Shown piece by piece: positions 34,903 to 42,253 of a stretch of 64,000 nt of DNA. The DNA is taken from assembly GCF_000425285.1 (NCBI RefSeq), contig NZ_AUDD01000001.1, positions 124,001-188,000 of the forward strand, in the 5' to 3' direction. Source of the DNA: Acidipropionibacterium jensenii DSM 20535 (GTDB lineage Bacteria; Actinomycetota; Actinomycetes; Propionibacteriales; Propionibacteriaceae). The notes beneath the pieces were generated by a model that did no database searches, was not told the origin of the DNA, and saw only the letters and a program-made list of their open reading frames with translations. Every line of letters starts with the position of its first letter. The first letter of the stretch is position 1. The position numbers and the translations under genes are program-made.

Positions 34903-35280
34903 ATGATCCGATTTGTCATTCGGGCAGCCATCTTTCTGGCCACAGCAGCGATCGGCCTGGTGGTCGCCGCGCTGTACCTTCATGATTTCCGGGTGACAAT
35001 CTCTGGTTTCCTCCTCGCCGTCATCGTGTTCGCCGTGGTGCAGAGCGTCCTCGCCCCGTTCATCTTCAAGATGGCGAACCGCTATGCGTCCTCCCTGCTG
35101 GGCGCCGCCGGCCTCATCTCCACCTACGTCGCCCTGCTGGTGGCGTCGTCGGTCTCCCACGGTCTCACCATCCGCGGCTTCTCGACCTGGGTCTTCGGGA
35201 CCCTGATCGTGTGGATCGTCACGATGTTCGGGGCGTGGCTGCTGCCGCTCATCTTCATCAAGAAGAAGGTGGCCGGCTGA
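34903..35280 (+). CDS. small four-helix membrane protein, holin_4_2-like
   Basis: A 125-residue protein made almost entirely of four hydrophobic helices, ending in the basic tail IKKKVAG. The first two helices (FVIRAAIFLATAAIGLVVAAL, then ISGFLLAVIVFAVVQSVLAPF) resemble the Phage_holin_4_2/YvlD-type membrane family, chromosomal proteins not tied to prophage. No phage gene is nearby. The ATG is preceded by GAGAGCGAG. A hairpin 15 bases after the stop separates it from the convergent fusion gene. Confidence 0.7.
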   Translation: MIRFVIRAAIFLATAAIGLVVAALYLHDFRVTISGFLLAVIVFAVVQSVLAPFIFKMANRYASSLLGAAGLISTYVALLVASSVSHGLTIRGFSTWVFGTLIVWIVTMFGAWLLPLIFIKKKVAG

Positions 35281-35294
35281 TCCTGGGCACCGGA

Positions 35295-35314
35295 GGGCCA
35301 CCGCGGGGTGGCCC
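35295..35314. terminator. hairpin between convergent genes
   Basis: GGGCCACC (35295-35302) pairs with GGTGGCCC (35307-35314) over a GCGG loop. It lies 15 bases after the small membrane-protein gene and 13 bases after the fusion gene's stop on the other strand, so it could end both transcripts. Confidence 0.6.
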
Positions 35315-35326
35315 CGAGGGACTGCT

Positions 35327-38179
35327 TCAGTCGGTGGCCCTCCAGGCGGCTCGGATGTCGGGCACTCCCTCCACTGGTTCGGCCGGTCCCCAGGCCTCGT
35401 GGAAGGAGCCGTTGGCGTCGGGCTCCAGGCCGAGCAGCACTCGGTCCTCCGCGCCCACCAGCCCCTCGACCGCGAGCACCCGACGGGCCCAGGCCCACAG
35501 TTGCGGATAGTCGACCAGAGATGCGGATCCCCACCCCAGGTGCCCCCGGTAGCACAGGTCCCACCCGACGAGCGTCCCGAAAAGGGCCAGATCGGCTGTG
35601 CTGAGCTCGTTGCCGAGCAGGAACCGCTGCCCTCTCCCGGCCGCCGGGTGAAGTGCCAGGTCCAGCATCCCGAGACGCGCGAAGAGCAGCCGTTCGACCG
35701 CATCGCGGACCGGCTGGTCGGTGGAGAAGATGGCCTGCTCCAGGCCGCCGATCACCTCCTCATCGATGAGCCGTTCGAGCCGGTCGATCTCGTCCCGGCG
35801 GGCGGCCGGGTAGAGCGGGCTATCTGCCGCGGCGGCCAGGCTGCGGGAGATCCACGCCCAGTCATCGCTGACCAGATTCCCTGAGGCATCCACCAGCTGG
35901 GGCGAGCTCGCGCTCCCGGGCCCGGTGAGCTCGACGCTCACCCAGTCCGGCGCGGCGAACCGAGCCCCCAGCACCGCGCCCCAGCTGCGCGGGGAATCGG
36001 TGGGTGCCATCAGGCGCAGCGGGGTATCGGGCAGCTCGGCCGGTCCGGGCAGTGAGGGCTCCTCGGCGATGAAGCGGCCGGCGTCGTCCACCTCTCCGGC
36101 CGGGCGGTGCGAGGCGAGGTCGGCGGTGGCGGTGTGCGCCGACCCGGCGTGTGCAGTCTCAGTACTCACAGACCCTCCCGAGGTCTCGAGGCGGTATTCA
36201 GAAGCGGCGCTACTCTGCGCGGGATCGGTGATGCGGTATGAGAAGCTGCGCAGCCGCTGGTGTCCATCGACCACCGCGGTCTCCCAGTCGATGCGCCGCA
36301 CGAACCCGTAATCCAGGTACATTCTGTGCGCCCAGGTCATCTGGGGCCCGGAATGGATGTCGACCCGGCGCAGCCCCAGCGCCCGAGCCACCGCAACGGC
36401 ATGGTCGGTGAGCACCCGGCCCAGTCCGAGCCCCCGTGCTCGTGGCCCGACACCGAGAATGTTGAAGGTGAAGGTGTCGGAGTCGAGGAATCGTGGCATC
36501 GGGGTGAGCACCGCGGCCAGAACTCCTCGGTCATCGGTGATCACCCAGACATTCGAGGTCCGCGCCCGCTCCGTGATGGCGTGCAGGGAGGCCACATACT
36601 CGGGGGTCGAGGTGCAGCCGGTGGTGAAGGCCGTCTCCAGGACGTCGCCCACCTCGGGGTACTCCTCAGGCAGCGCATGGCGCAGCGCCAACTCCCGCCC
36701 GTGCACCTGGAGCTCGCGGAACCAGAGAGTCGAGGGAATCGGCGACAGCGAGGCGATCACCTCGGGGGGCAGGTCGTGCGCGTCGAGGGGTCGCCGGACG
36801 TCGGGTGCATCCCTGGGGTCGGTCGTGTAGCGGGGGTCGAAGGAGCCGAGCGGGTCCTGGGAGATGAACTGCACCTGACGGCGCAGCGCGGGGCTCAGCG
36901 AGCGTGCGGAGCGGTGCCTTGCCCACGGGGTGGGTGGTCGTGAGTCCTGTCCGGATGGACCGCTGATCTGCACTCCGCCGATCTCGATCGAACCTTCGTC
37001 GGGGTGGGTGAGGTCCAGCAGAAGCCTGGCCAGGGTGCTCTTCCCCGATCCCGATTCGCCGACGATGCCGAGCTTCTGGCCGGCTTTCAGGGTCAGGCTG
37101 ACATGATCGACGGCGGTGCGGGTGCCGCCGTCCGGCAGCGGGAAGGACTTCGAGAGGTTGTGGGCGGCAAGCACTGGAGTGCCGGTGTCGACCTGACCCT
37201 CGGTCTCCTGGCGGAGGCGTAGAGGGGCCTCAGCCCGGGCACGCAGCCGGATTCCGGGGGACGCCGACAGTCGGGTTCCGCGGGTGGAGGCCGACGGGAC
37301 CGCCGCCAGCAGAGCCTTTGTGTACTCGTGCTCCGGGGCGGTGAGAACCTTCTCGGTGGGGCCCTGCTCGACGACCACTCCGTCATGCATCACCAGCACT
37401 CGGTCGGCGACCCGGGAAACCACTGCCAGGTCATGGGAGACCAGAAGCAGGGCGGTTCCCTCGGCTCGCCGGGACTCCAGCAGGTCGAGGATCTGGGCCT
37501 GCACGGTGACATCCAGGGCAGTGGTGGGCTCGTCGGCGATCAACAGGTCGGGGGCGCCGGCCAGTGCCGAGGCGATCAGGGCTCTCTGCCGCAGCCCGCC
37601 GGACAGTTGGTGAGGATACTGCCGGGAGCGGACCTGAGGATCGGGGATACCAACCTCGCGAAGCAGCTCGTCGACCCGTTCGCCGTACTGTCGGCGAGGC
37701 ACGATGCGGTGGGCGCGCAGGGTCTCGGTGATCTCGCGGCCAATGGTGCGCAGTGGGTCGAGTGAGGTCAGGGCATCCTGCAGGACGAAGCCGATCCGGC
37801 GGCCCCGGATGGCTCGCCACTGGCCCTCGCGCAGTCTCAGTCCGTCCTGGCCGATCACCGAGAACTGGTCGGCTGTCAGTTCGGCGTTGTCGCCGGCAAG
37901 TCCCACGATGCTGCGCGAGGTGACCGATTTTCCGGATCCGGACTCCCCGACGATGGCCAGCGCCTCGCCAGGGTTGATGGTGAACGAGACTCCGCGCACG
38001 GCATGCACCCGACGGGCGCCGGTGAACCGGACATCCAGGTTGCGGACCTCCACCAGTGGGGTTGGGGAACCGGTTGTCCGGGGGCCGGATGCGGAGGATC
38101 CGGAAGGCACGGGTTCAGGCTTCGATGTCACTGCGACTCCCCGGTGGGTTGCGGTGTGTGAAGTGGTAGCGAGGCTCAT
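35327..38179 (-). CDS. fusion: ABC ATPase, truncated second ABC ATPase, GNAT acetyltransferase, GST-like domain
   Basis: One uninterrupted 950-residue frame. Residues 42-290 are a complete oligopeptide-type ABC ATPase: Walker A GESGSGKSV (about 79), LSGGLRQR (about 191), Walker B LLIADEPTTALD (about 211). A second ATPase begins near 330 with Walker A GESGSGKST (about 372) and a Q-loop FISQDPLGSFDPRYT (about 437-450), but then stops: it has no signature, Walker B or switch. Residues 500-660 form a GNAT domain (acetyl-CoA loop VGPRARGLGLGR near 574). Residues 700-950 resemble a xi-class glutathione transferase (YPAARRDEIDRLERLIDEEV, FLLGNELSTADLALFGTLV), with Ser at the expected catalytic Cys (about 728). 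It overlaps the permease by four bases. Whether this is a working polyprotein or a deletion product is open. Confidence 0.82.
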   Translation of the reverse strand: MSLATTSHTATHRGVAVTSKPEPVPSGSSASGPRTTGSPTPLVEVRNLDVRFTGARRVHAVRGVSFTINPGEALAIVGESGSGKSVTSRSIVGLAGDNAELTADQFSVIGQDGLRLREGQWRAIRGRRIGFVLQDALTSLDPLRTIGREITETLRAHRIVPRRQYGERVDELLREVGIPDPQVRSRQYPHQLSGGLRQRALIASALAGAPDLLIADEPTTALDVTVQAQILDLLESRRAEGTALLLVSHDLAVVSRVADRVLVMHDGVVVEQGPTEKVLTAPEHEYTKALLAAVPSASTRGTRLSASPGIRLRARAEAPLRLRQETEGQVDTGTPVLAAHNLSKSFPLPDGGTRTAVDHVSLTLKAGQKLGIVGESGSGKSTLARLLLDLTHPDEGSIEIGGVQISGPSGQDSRPPTPWARHRSARSLSPALRRQVQFISQDPLGSFDPRYTTDPRDAPDVRRPLDAHDLPPEVIASLSPIPSTLWFRELQVHGRELALRHALPEEYPEVGDVLETAFTTGCTSTPEYVASLHAITERARTSNVWVITDDRGVLAAVLTPMPRFLDSDTFTFNILGVGPRARGLGLGRVLTDHAVAVARALGLRRVDIHSGPQMTWAHRMYLDYGFVRRIDWETAVVDGHQRLRSFSYRITDPAQSSAASEYRLETSGGSVSTETAHAGSAHTATADLASHRPAGEVDDAGRFIAEEPSLPGPAELPDTPLRLMAPTDSPRSWGAVLGARFAAPDWVSVELTGPGSASSPQLVDASGNLVSDDWAWISRSLAAAADSPLYPAARRDEIDRLERLIDEEVIGGLEQAIFSTDQPVRDAVERLLFARLGMLDLALHPAAGRGQRFLLGNELSTADLALFGTLVGWDLCYRGHLGWGSASLVDYPQLWAWARRVLAVEGLVGAEDRVLLGLEPDANGSFHEAWGPAEPVEGVPDIRAAWRATD

Positions 38180-39036
38180 GCCGACCTTCTCTCGTAGCGG
38201 GCCTGCAGGGTGCGGCCCAGTGCGGTCGCGGCGATCACGACAGTGGTGACCGCAGCACCCGGGAAGACGCCGAGCCACCAGGCATGGCGCAGGTAGTCGC
38301 GCGACTCGGAGATCATCAGGCCCCATTCGGGGGCCGGCGGCTGGGGACCGAGCCCCAGGAAGCTCAGGCCTGCGGAGCTGACGATCGCCTCGCCCAGAGC
38401 GATGGTGGCGATGATGGGCAGCGATCCCAGGGCGTTGGGCAGGATGTGGCGCAGCAGCGACCGGACACCGGTGACCCCGAAGGTGCGGGCCTGTTCGACG
38501 TACCCGGACTGGCGTGTCTGCAGTACCTGGGTGCGCACCAGGCGGGCGTACTTGGGGATCCCGGCGATCCCGATCGCGACGATCAGGTTGGGGACGCCGG
38601 GGCCGGTCAGAGCGATGAACAGCAGGGCCAGCAGAACCTCGGGAAATGCTGCCAGGATGTCGATCGCCCGGCCGACGGTGTAGTCCAGCCAGCGCGGCCC
38701 GGTGGATGCCAGGATCCCGAGGACCAGGCCGGCGAACAGGCCCAGCATGGTGGCTCCCAACCCGATCGACAGGGAGTAGCGGGCGCCGTGAATGATCCGT
38801 GAGTAGACGTCTCGACCCTGCAGATCTGTTCCGGCCCAGTGAGCGGTGCTGGGAGCGTGCAGGGACACGGCCGGGTCGGCGTAGAGCGGATCGACGTGGC
38901 TGAGCAACCGGGGGAACAGTGCCGCGATGACGGCCAGTGCAAGGACCGTGCCACTGGCGGTGATCGCAAGACTGGATCGCAGTCTGCCGGGGTGGCGGAC
39001 GACTGCTGGTGCGGTGGACAGTGAGATGACGGCCAT
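38176..39036 (-). CDS. Dpp/Opp-type ABC permease, DppC-like
   Basis: A 286-residue inner-membrane permease with six helices and an N-terminal cytoplasmic arm. The start of the outer loop HWAGTDLQGRDVYSRIIHGARYSL and the ATPase-contact loop EQARTFGVTGVRSLLRHILPNALGSL are hallmarks of DppC/GsiD permeases. It starts 2 bases after the DppB-like gene and overlaps the fusion gene by four bases, so all three form one transporter operon. The family imports peptides, nickel chelates, glutathione or related sulfur compounds. Confidence 0.9.
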   Translation of the reverse strand: MAVISLSTAPAVVRHPGRLRSSLAITASGTVLALAVIAALFPRLLSHVDPLYADPAVSLHAPSTAHWAGTDLQGRDVYSRIIHGARYSLSIGLGATMLGLFAGLVLGILASTGPRWLDYTVGRAIDILAAFPEVLLALLFIALTGPGVPNLIVAIGIAGIPKYARLVRTQVLQTRQSGYVEQARTFGVTGVRSLLRHILPNALGSLPIIATIALGEAIVSSAGLSFLGLGPQPPAPEWGLMISESRDYLRHAWWLGVFPGAAVTTVVIAATALGRTLQARYERRSA

Positions 39037-39038
39037 GA

Positions 39039-40046
39039 TCAGCTCCTGGAGGCTCGTGCGGTGCGAAGCCGTGGATCGATCGCCAGGGCGATGATGTCGA
39101 CGGCGGTGGAGGCCGCTACAAAGGCGGCCGTGGCGACCAGAGTGATGCCCAGGATCAGTGGGATGTCCTTGACAGTGACCGCTTGAACGGCAATCTGGCC
39201 CAGCCCGGATCGGCCGAAGACCTGTTCGACGACCACAGCCCCGCCTATAAGGCTGCCGATGACCAGACCCAGAACCGTGATCACCGGGACCGTTCCGTGC
39301 TTGAGGGCATGCCGGGTGTGGACCTGTGGTGCCGAGAGTCCGCGAGAGCGGGAGGTGAGTGAGAACGGCTGTTCCATCGCGCGGTCGGCGCCGTCGCGCA
39401 GGATCTGGGTGAGATAGCAGCCGATCGGGAGGGCCAGTGACAGTGCTGGCAGTACCAAGGCACTGGGTGAGTCGGGGTCGACGATGGAGAACCAACCGAG
39501 TTTGAAGGAGAAGACCAGCAGCAGCACGATCCCGAGCCAGAATGCCGGGGCCGAGAGCAGGATCAGCTCGACGACCTGGGAGATCGGCCGCAGTCTGCGG
39601 AACCGTGTCGAGGTGAGCGCGGTGAGCAGGTAGGCGATCAGGACGGCACCGATAGCCGCGGAGAAGGCCAGTTGGAGGGTCGGCCCGATGGACTCGGCGA
39701 GCAGCGAGGTGACTGGCCGGGAGAAGCTGTAACTGGTTCCGAGGTCACCGGTGGGGATGCGTGCTAGGTAGACCAGGTACTGGTACCACAGCGGGTGGTC
39801 CAACCCCCATCGCTCAATCGTGCGGGCACGCAGCACTGGATCATCGCGGTTCTCGCCGAGCAGCAGGGAGACGGTGTCGCCGGGGGTTGCGTGGACGGCC
39901 AGGAAAGTCAGTGTGGTGGCCGCCCACAGCACGAACAGGGCTCCCAGGATGCGGTAGAGCACCAACTTGGCGAGGTGCGCTCGGCGTGGGGCGGCAGCCG
40001 TCTCGGCGGCGACCTGCCGGGTGTTGTGGAGGACGAAGTGGTCCAT
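39039..40046 (-). CDS. Dpp/Opp-type ABC permease, DppB-like
   Basis: A 335-residue permease with six helices. The typical N-terminal segment FLAVHATPGDTVSLLLGE, the loop GLDHPLWYQYLVYL, GDLGTSYSFSRPV and the late GGAVVVEQVFGRSGLGQIAVQAV identify a DppB/GsiC-type subunit. ATG at 40046 was chosen; a frame opening 69 bases earlier is unconserved. It is the first large gene after a roughly 560-base leader region. No periplasmic binding-protein gene lies next to the permeases, which is unusual for this transporter class. Confidence 0.9.
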   Translation of the reverse strand: MDHFVLHNTRQVAAETAAAPRRAHLAKLVLYRILGALFVLWAATTLTFLAVHATPGDTVSLLLGENRDDPVLRARTIERWGLDHPLWYQYLVYLARIPTGDLGTSYSFSRPVTSLLAESIGPTLQLAFSAAIGAVLIAYLLTALTSTRFRRLRPISQVVELILLSAPAFWLGIVLLLVFSFKLGWFSIVDPDSPSALVLPALSLALPIGCYLTQILRDGADRAMEQPFSLTSRSRGLSAPQVHTRHALKHGTVPVITVLGLVIGSLIGGAVVVEQVFGRSGLGQIAVQAVTVKDIPLILGITLVATAAFVAASTAVDIIALAIDPRLRTARASRS

Positions 40047-40272
40047 CTCTGATACTTCCAAACTTTCAGCACAGGAACTGCGGAGGCCGGTCAGTTGAGT
40101 GGACCGGGCATGCATGGTGGGGCCCTGGCAGAGTGGTTCTGGGGAGCCGCAGGGCGCGAGAGGCCCACGGATCAGGCCCTCGGGGGCCGGAATCTGGGGT
40201 GGTGCTCAGCGCTAACGGATCTGGCAGCTGGGTGACAGAGGGGCGGTGCCCGAAGAGGTCACTGCTGCGAGG

Positions 40273-40297
40273 CTTCCGGGGACCGATGCCCCGGAAG
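40273..40297 (-). promoter_or_regulatory. hairpin just after the leader peptide frame
   Basis: CTTCCGGGG and CCCCGGAAG pair over a seven-base loop. In the operon's direction it begins 14 bases after the leader stop codon. A ribosome stalled on the Cys codons would not cover it directly, so it could act in attenuation or occlusion. No U-run follows, arguing against a simple intrinsic terminator. Confidence 0.45.
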
Positions 40298-40311
40298 GCC
40301 GAACAGCCGGA

Positions 40312-40365
40312 TCAGCGGCAACACATGGGGTCGAGGGCGCTGGGACACGGCATGCACATACACAT
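40312..40365 (-). CDS. Cys/Met-rich leader peptide (17 residues)
   Basis: The short frame encodes MCMCMPCPSALDPMCCR and stops at TGA: five cysteines (TGT or TGC) and four methionines in 17 codons. It lies 266 bases before the DppB-like start, on the operon strand, and a hairpin follows. Polycysteine short frames upstream of sulfur-metabolism operons are known as cysteine-responsive attenuators in mycobacteria; this has the same composition and context. No clear ribosome binding site precedes the first ATG, and no obvious -10 for a leaderless start is visible, so the translation start is uncertain. Confidence 0.5.
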   Translation of the reverse strand: MCMCMPCPSALDPMCCR

Positions 40366-40570
40366 CGGGCGGCGGGCTGAGATTGCCAGGCCTCCGACGG
40401 TGTGCACGATCGCGTTCACGCAAACTCCTCAACCGGGTTGCGTGAGTCGACAGTGTGACTCACAACAACCATGACGATCGGACGGTACTGCCGATCGGAT
40501 CCCGACCAACCGGGATTGCGAAGGACACTAGGGGCAGAGCCACCGTGGTTCCAACATTGTCTTGAAACGT

Positions 40571-40608
40571 GAGACCATATATCAATATCTGATATTCCTC
40601 AGGGTCTC
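40571..40608 (-). terminator. AT-rich hairpin after the HAD gene
   Basis: GAGACC (40571-40576) and GGTCTC (40603-40608) enclose a second short inverted repeat ATATCA/TGATAT in an unusually AT-rich stretch, three bases after the stop of the HAD hydrolase gene. It may end that transcript or be part of the following promoter. Confidence 0.4.
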
Positions 40609-40610
40609 AA

Positions 40611-41288
40611 TCACGCTTCTGAGCGCAGCTGGAAACCGGGTGCGGTGATGCTCACACCGTCCCGGCCCACCGTGAAGGAGACCTCGGACAGATCGGTGAC
40701 CACGGCCTCGGCGTCCAGATCGGCGCTGGGGGTGGAGGTGGTCAGCGCCAGGGCCGACATGCCGGCCCGGTGGGCCGCCTCGACCCCCGCCGGGGCGTCC
40801 TCGACGACCAGGCAGCGGGCCGGGTCGGCGTCCAGCCGCCGGGCGGCCAGCAGGAAGGCATCGGGCTCGGGCTTGCCGCGCTCGACGTCCTCACCGCTCA
40901 CCATGACCCGAGGCGGTTCGAGTCCGGCCGCGGCCAGCCTGGCCAGGGCCACCGGACGCCGCGAGGAGGTGGCCACCGCGGCGACCTCGTGCAGCGCGGA
41001 CAGTGCCTCGACGGCACCGGGGATCGCGGTGATGCCCTCGGTGGTGGTCAGCTCGAGCTCGTCGATCAGGGCCAGCGCCTCGGCGCGGCGGGGCTTCTCG
41101 ATGGCGGCGTCGACGATGTCGCGGGTTCGCCAGCCGGCCCTTCCGGTGAGCTGATCGGGTGAGATGCGGTACTCCCGGGCCCAGCTGCCGAATGCGGCGA
41201 CCAGGGCCTCCTGGGAGTCGACCAGGGTGTTGTCGAGGTCGAGGATCACGGCGTCGAACCGTTGGGTGGGAAGGGATCCGAGATTCAT
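40611..41288 (-). CDS. HAD hydrolase, beta-phosphoglucomutase-like
   Basis: A 225-residue HAD-superfamily phosphatase with a small helical cap. Motif I is LDLDNTLVDS, motif II is VATSSRRP, motif III GKPEPD and motif IV VVEDAPAGVEAA, all intact. The set matches the GPH/CbbY/beta-PGM subfamily that dephosphorylates small sugar phosphates such as sugar alcohol or 2-deoxyglucose phosphates. It stands alone between the ABC operon leader and the DCC-family gene. Substrate unknown. Confidence 0.88.
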   Translation of the reverse strand: MNLGSLPTQRFDAVILDLDNTLVDSQEALVAAFGSWAREYRISPDQLTGRAGWRTRDIVDAAIEKPRRAEALALIDELELTTTEGITAIPGAVEALSALHEVAAVATSSRRPVALARLAAAGLEPPRVMVSGEDVERGKPEPDAFLLAARRLDADPARCLVVEDAPAGVEAAHRAGMSALALTTSTPSADLDAEAVVTDLSEVSFTVGRDGVSITAPGFQLRSEA

Positions 41289-41402
41289 GACGGCTCCTGG
41301 GCTGCATCAGTGGTCGGTTCAGTGGTGGACACAGCGATTGTCCCAGCTCTGTGGGTATCTCGCGTCCACCGTGTGCACAGGTCTCTGACTAGGAGAAATA
41401 CG

Positions 41403-41546
41403 ATGACCGGCAGAGCTGTGCACACCTCATCCCGGAGTTGTCCACAGGCTTGTCCCCAGGCTGGGGACAAAACTCAGCGATGTAGTTCCACCGCTGTGAG
41501 GAGCGTCCGGGAGCCGCCTGCGGCCCGCGGCAGACTGGAGACATGA
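41403..41546 (+). CDS. possible 47-residue protein coupled to the DCC gene
   Basis: A frame starting MTGRAVHTSSRSCPQACPQ has a very good AGGAGA ribosome binding site seven bases before ATG. Its TGA overlaps the next gene's ATG by four bases, the geometry of translational coupling. It is Ser/Arg/Pro-rich with three cysteines and no recognised domain. The region also contains TTGTCCACA (41438-41446), a DnaA-box-like word. It could be a real small protein or a leader that delivers ribosomes to the DCC gene. Confidence 0.35.
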   Translation: MTGRAVHTSSRSCPQACPQAGDKTQRCSSTAVRSVREPPAARGRLET

Positions 41547-41935
41547 CCCTCACCGCGCCGCCCCCGCAGGGGGTACTGCTCTACGACCCCGACTGCGGGT
41601 TCTGCACCCGGACGGCCAGGATTCTGCAGAGGCTGACCGCCCCGGCGCAGGCTGCGGCGACGGTCGCCCCGATGACCGACGCCGATCTGGACGCCCTGGC
41701 GGTCGACCCCGTGCGGGCTCGCCGGGAGATCCCCCTGGTGAGGGGCGACGGCACCGTCGTGTGGGGAGCCCGCGCGATCGCGGAGGCGCTGTCGGGCGGC
41801 CCGGCACCGCTGCGGTGGGTCGGTCGGGGCATCGGCGCCCCGCCCGTCATTCCCGTCGCCGAGCGGATCTACGCCTGGGTGGCCGACAACAGGTACCGAC
41901 TCCCGGGCGGATCGGAGTCCTGCCGGACCCGATGA
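41543..41935 (+). CDS. DCC-family (DUF393) thiol-disulfide oxidoreductase-like protein
   Basis: A 130-residue thioredoxin-like protein with the family hallmark LLYDPDCGFC, giving the CxxC pair C18 and C21 near the N-terminus. The middle part (PLVRGDGTVVWGARAIAEAL) matches the usual DCC pattern. The family is predicted to handle thiol-disulfide exchange but lacks defined substrates. It ends one base before the convergent YciI gene. Its start overlaps the stop of a possible small frame upstream. Confidence 0.87.
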   Translation: MTLTAPPPQGVLLYDPDCGFCTRTARILQRLTAPAQAAATVAPMTDADLDALAVDPVRARREIPLVRGDGTVVWGARAIAEALSGGPAPLRWVGRGIGAPPVIPVAERIYAWVADNRYRLPGGSESCRTR

Positions 41936-41936
41936 C

Positions 41937-42209
41937 TCAGAATGCGAAGTTGGGCTTCCACTGGCGGACCGAGGAGACTTTCACCGCATCCTTGGGGTAG
42001 GGATCGGCCTCCAGCAGCCGGTCCAGGGTCTTGCGGTCGTCGACCTGGTAGATCAGGACGGCACCCGACCCGTCGCTCAGCGGCCCGCCATTGACCAGCT
42101 GCCCGCGCTCGCGCATGGCCTCCAGGTTCTTCAGGTGAGCCGGGCGCGCAGCCAGTCTCTTGTCATTGAGTTCGGGATCATAGGTCGTCTCGACGATGAA
42201 CACAGCCAT
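41937..42209 (-). CDS. YciI-like protein
   Basis: A 90-residue ferredoxin-like-fold protein of the YciI family. It has the conserved His/Asp pair region (RPAHLKNLEAM) and GPLSDGSGAVLIYQV, followed by ADPYPKDAV typical of the family (usually DPF..A). YciI proteins are small proteins with a putative active-site histidine; some take part in catabolic pathways. The ATG at 42209 matches the usual N-terminus (MAVFIVETTYDPE). It is transcribed separately from MarP across 44 bases. Confidence 0.88.
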   Translation of the reverse strand: MAVFIVETTYDPELNDKRLAARPAHLKNLEAMRERGQLVNGGPLSDGSGAVLIYQVDDRKTLDRLLEADPYPKDAVKVSSVRQWKPNFAF

Positions 42210-42253
42210 GGGGAGATCGTAGACCACGGCCCCGCGATGGTCGGACCAAGGCC

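Larger units (their letters stand above)
40047..40610. other. 564-base leader and intergenic region of the ABC/GNAT/GST operon
   Basis: This region has no large gene. On the minus strand it contains the Cys/Met-rich leader frame (40312-40365), its hairpin (40273-40297) and about 265 further bases before the permease start. Nearer the HAD gene there are inverted repeats such as GTGAGTC/GACTCAC (40442-40463) and CGATCGG/CCGATCG, possible operators. I see no recognisable S-box, SAM-IV or T-box riboswitch core. Confidence 0.5.

Noticed and set aside
34903-35280. Evidence of a prophage from the holin-like protein
   Set aside because: This family is common on chromosomes, and no lysin, integrase or structural gene is nearby.
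39761-40474. 237-residue plus-strand frame over the ABC operon leader
   Set aside because: It is largely antisense to the DppB-like gene, Arg/Gly/Pro-rich and without a recognisable domain.
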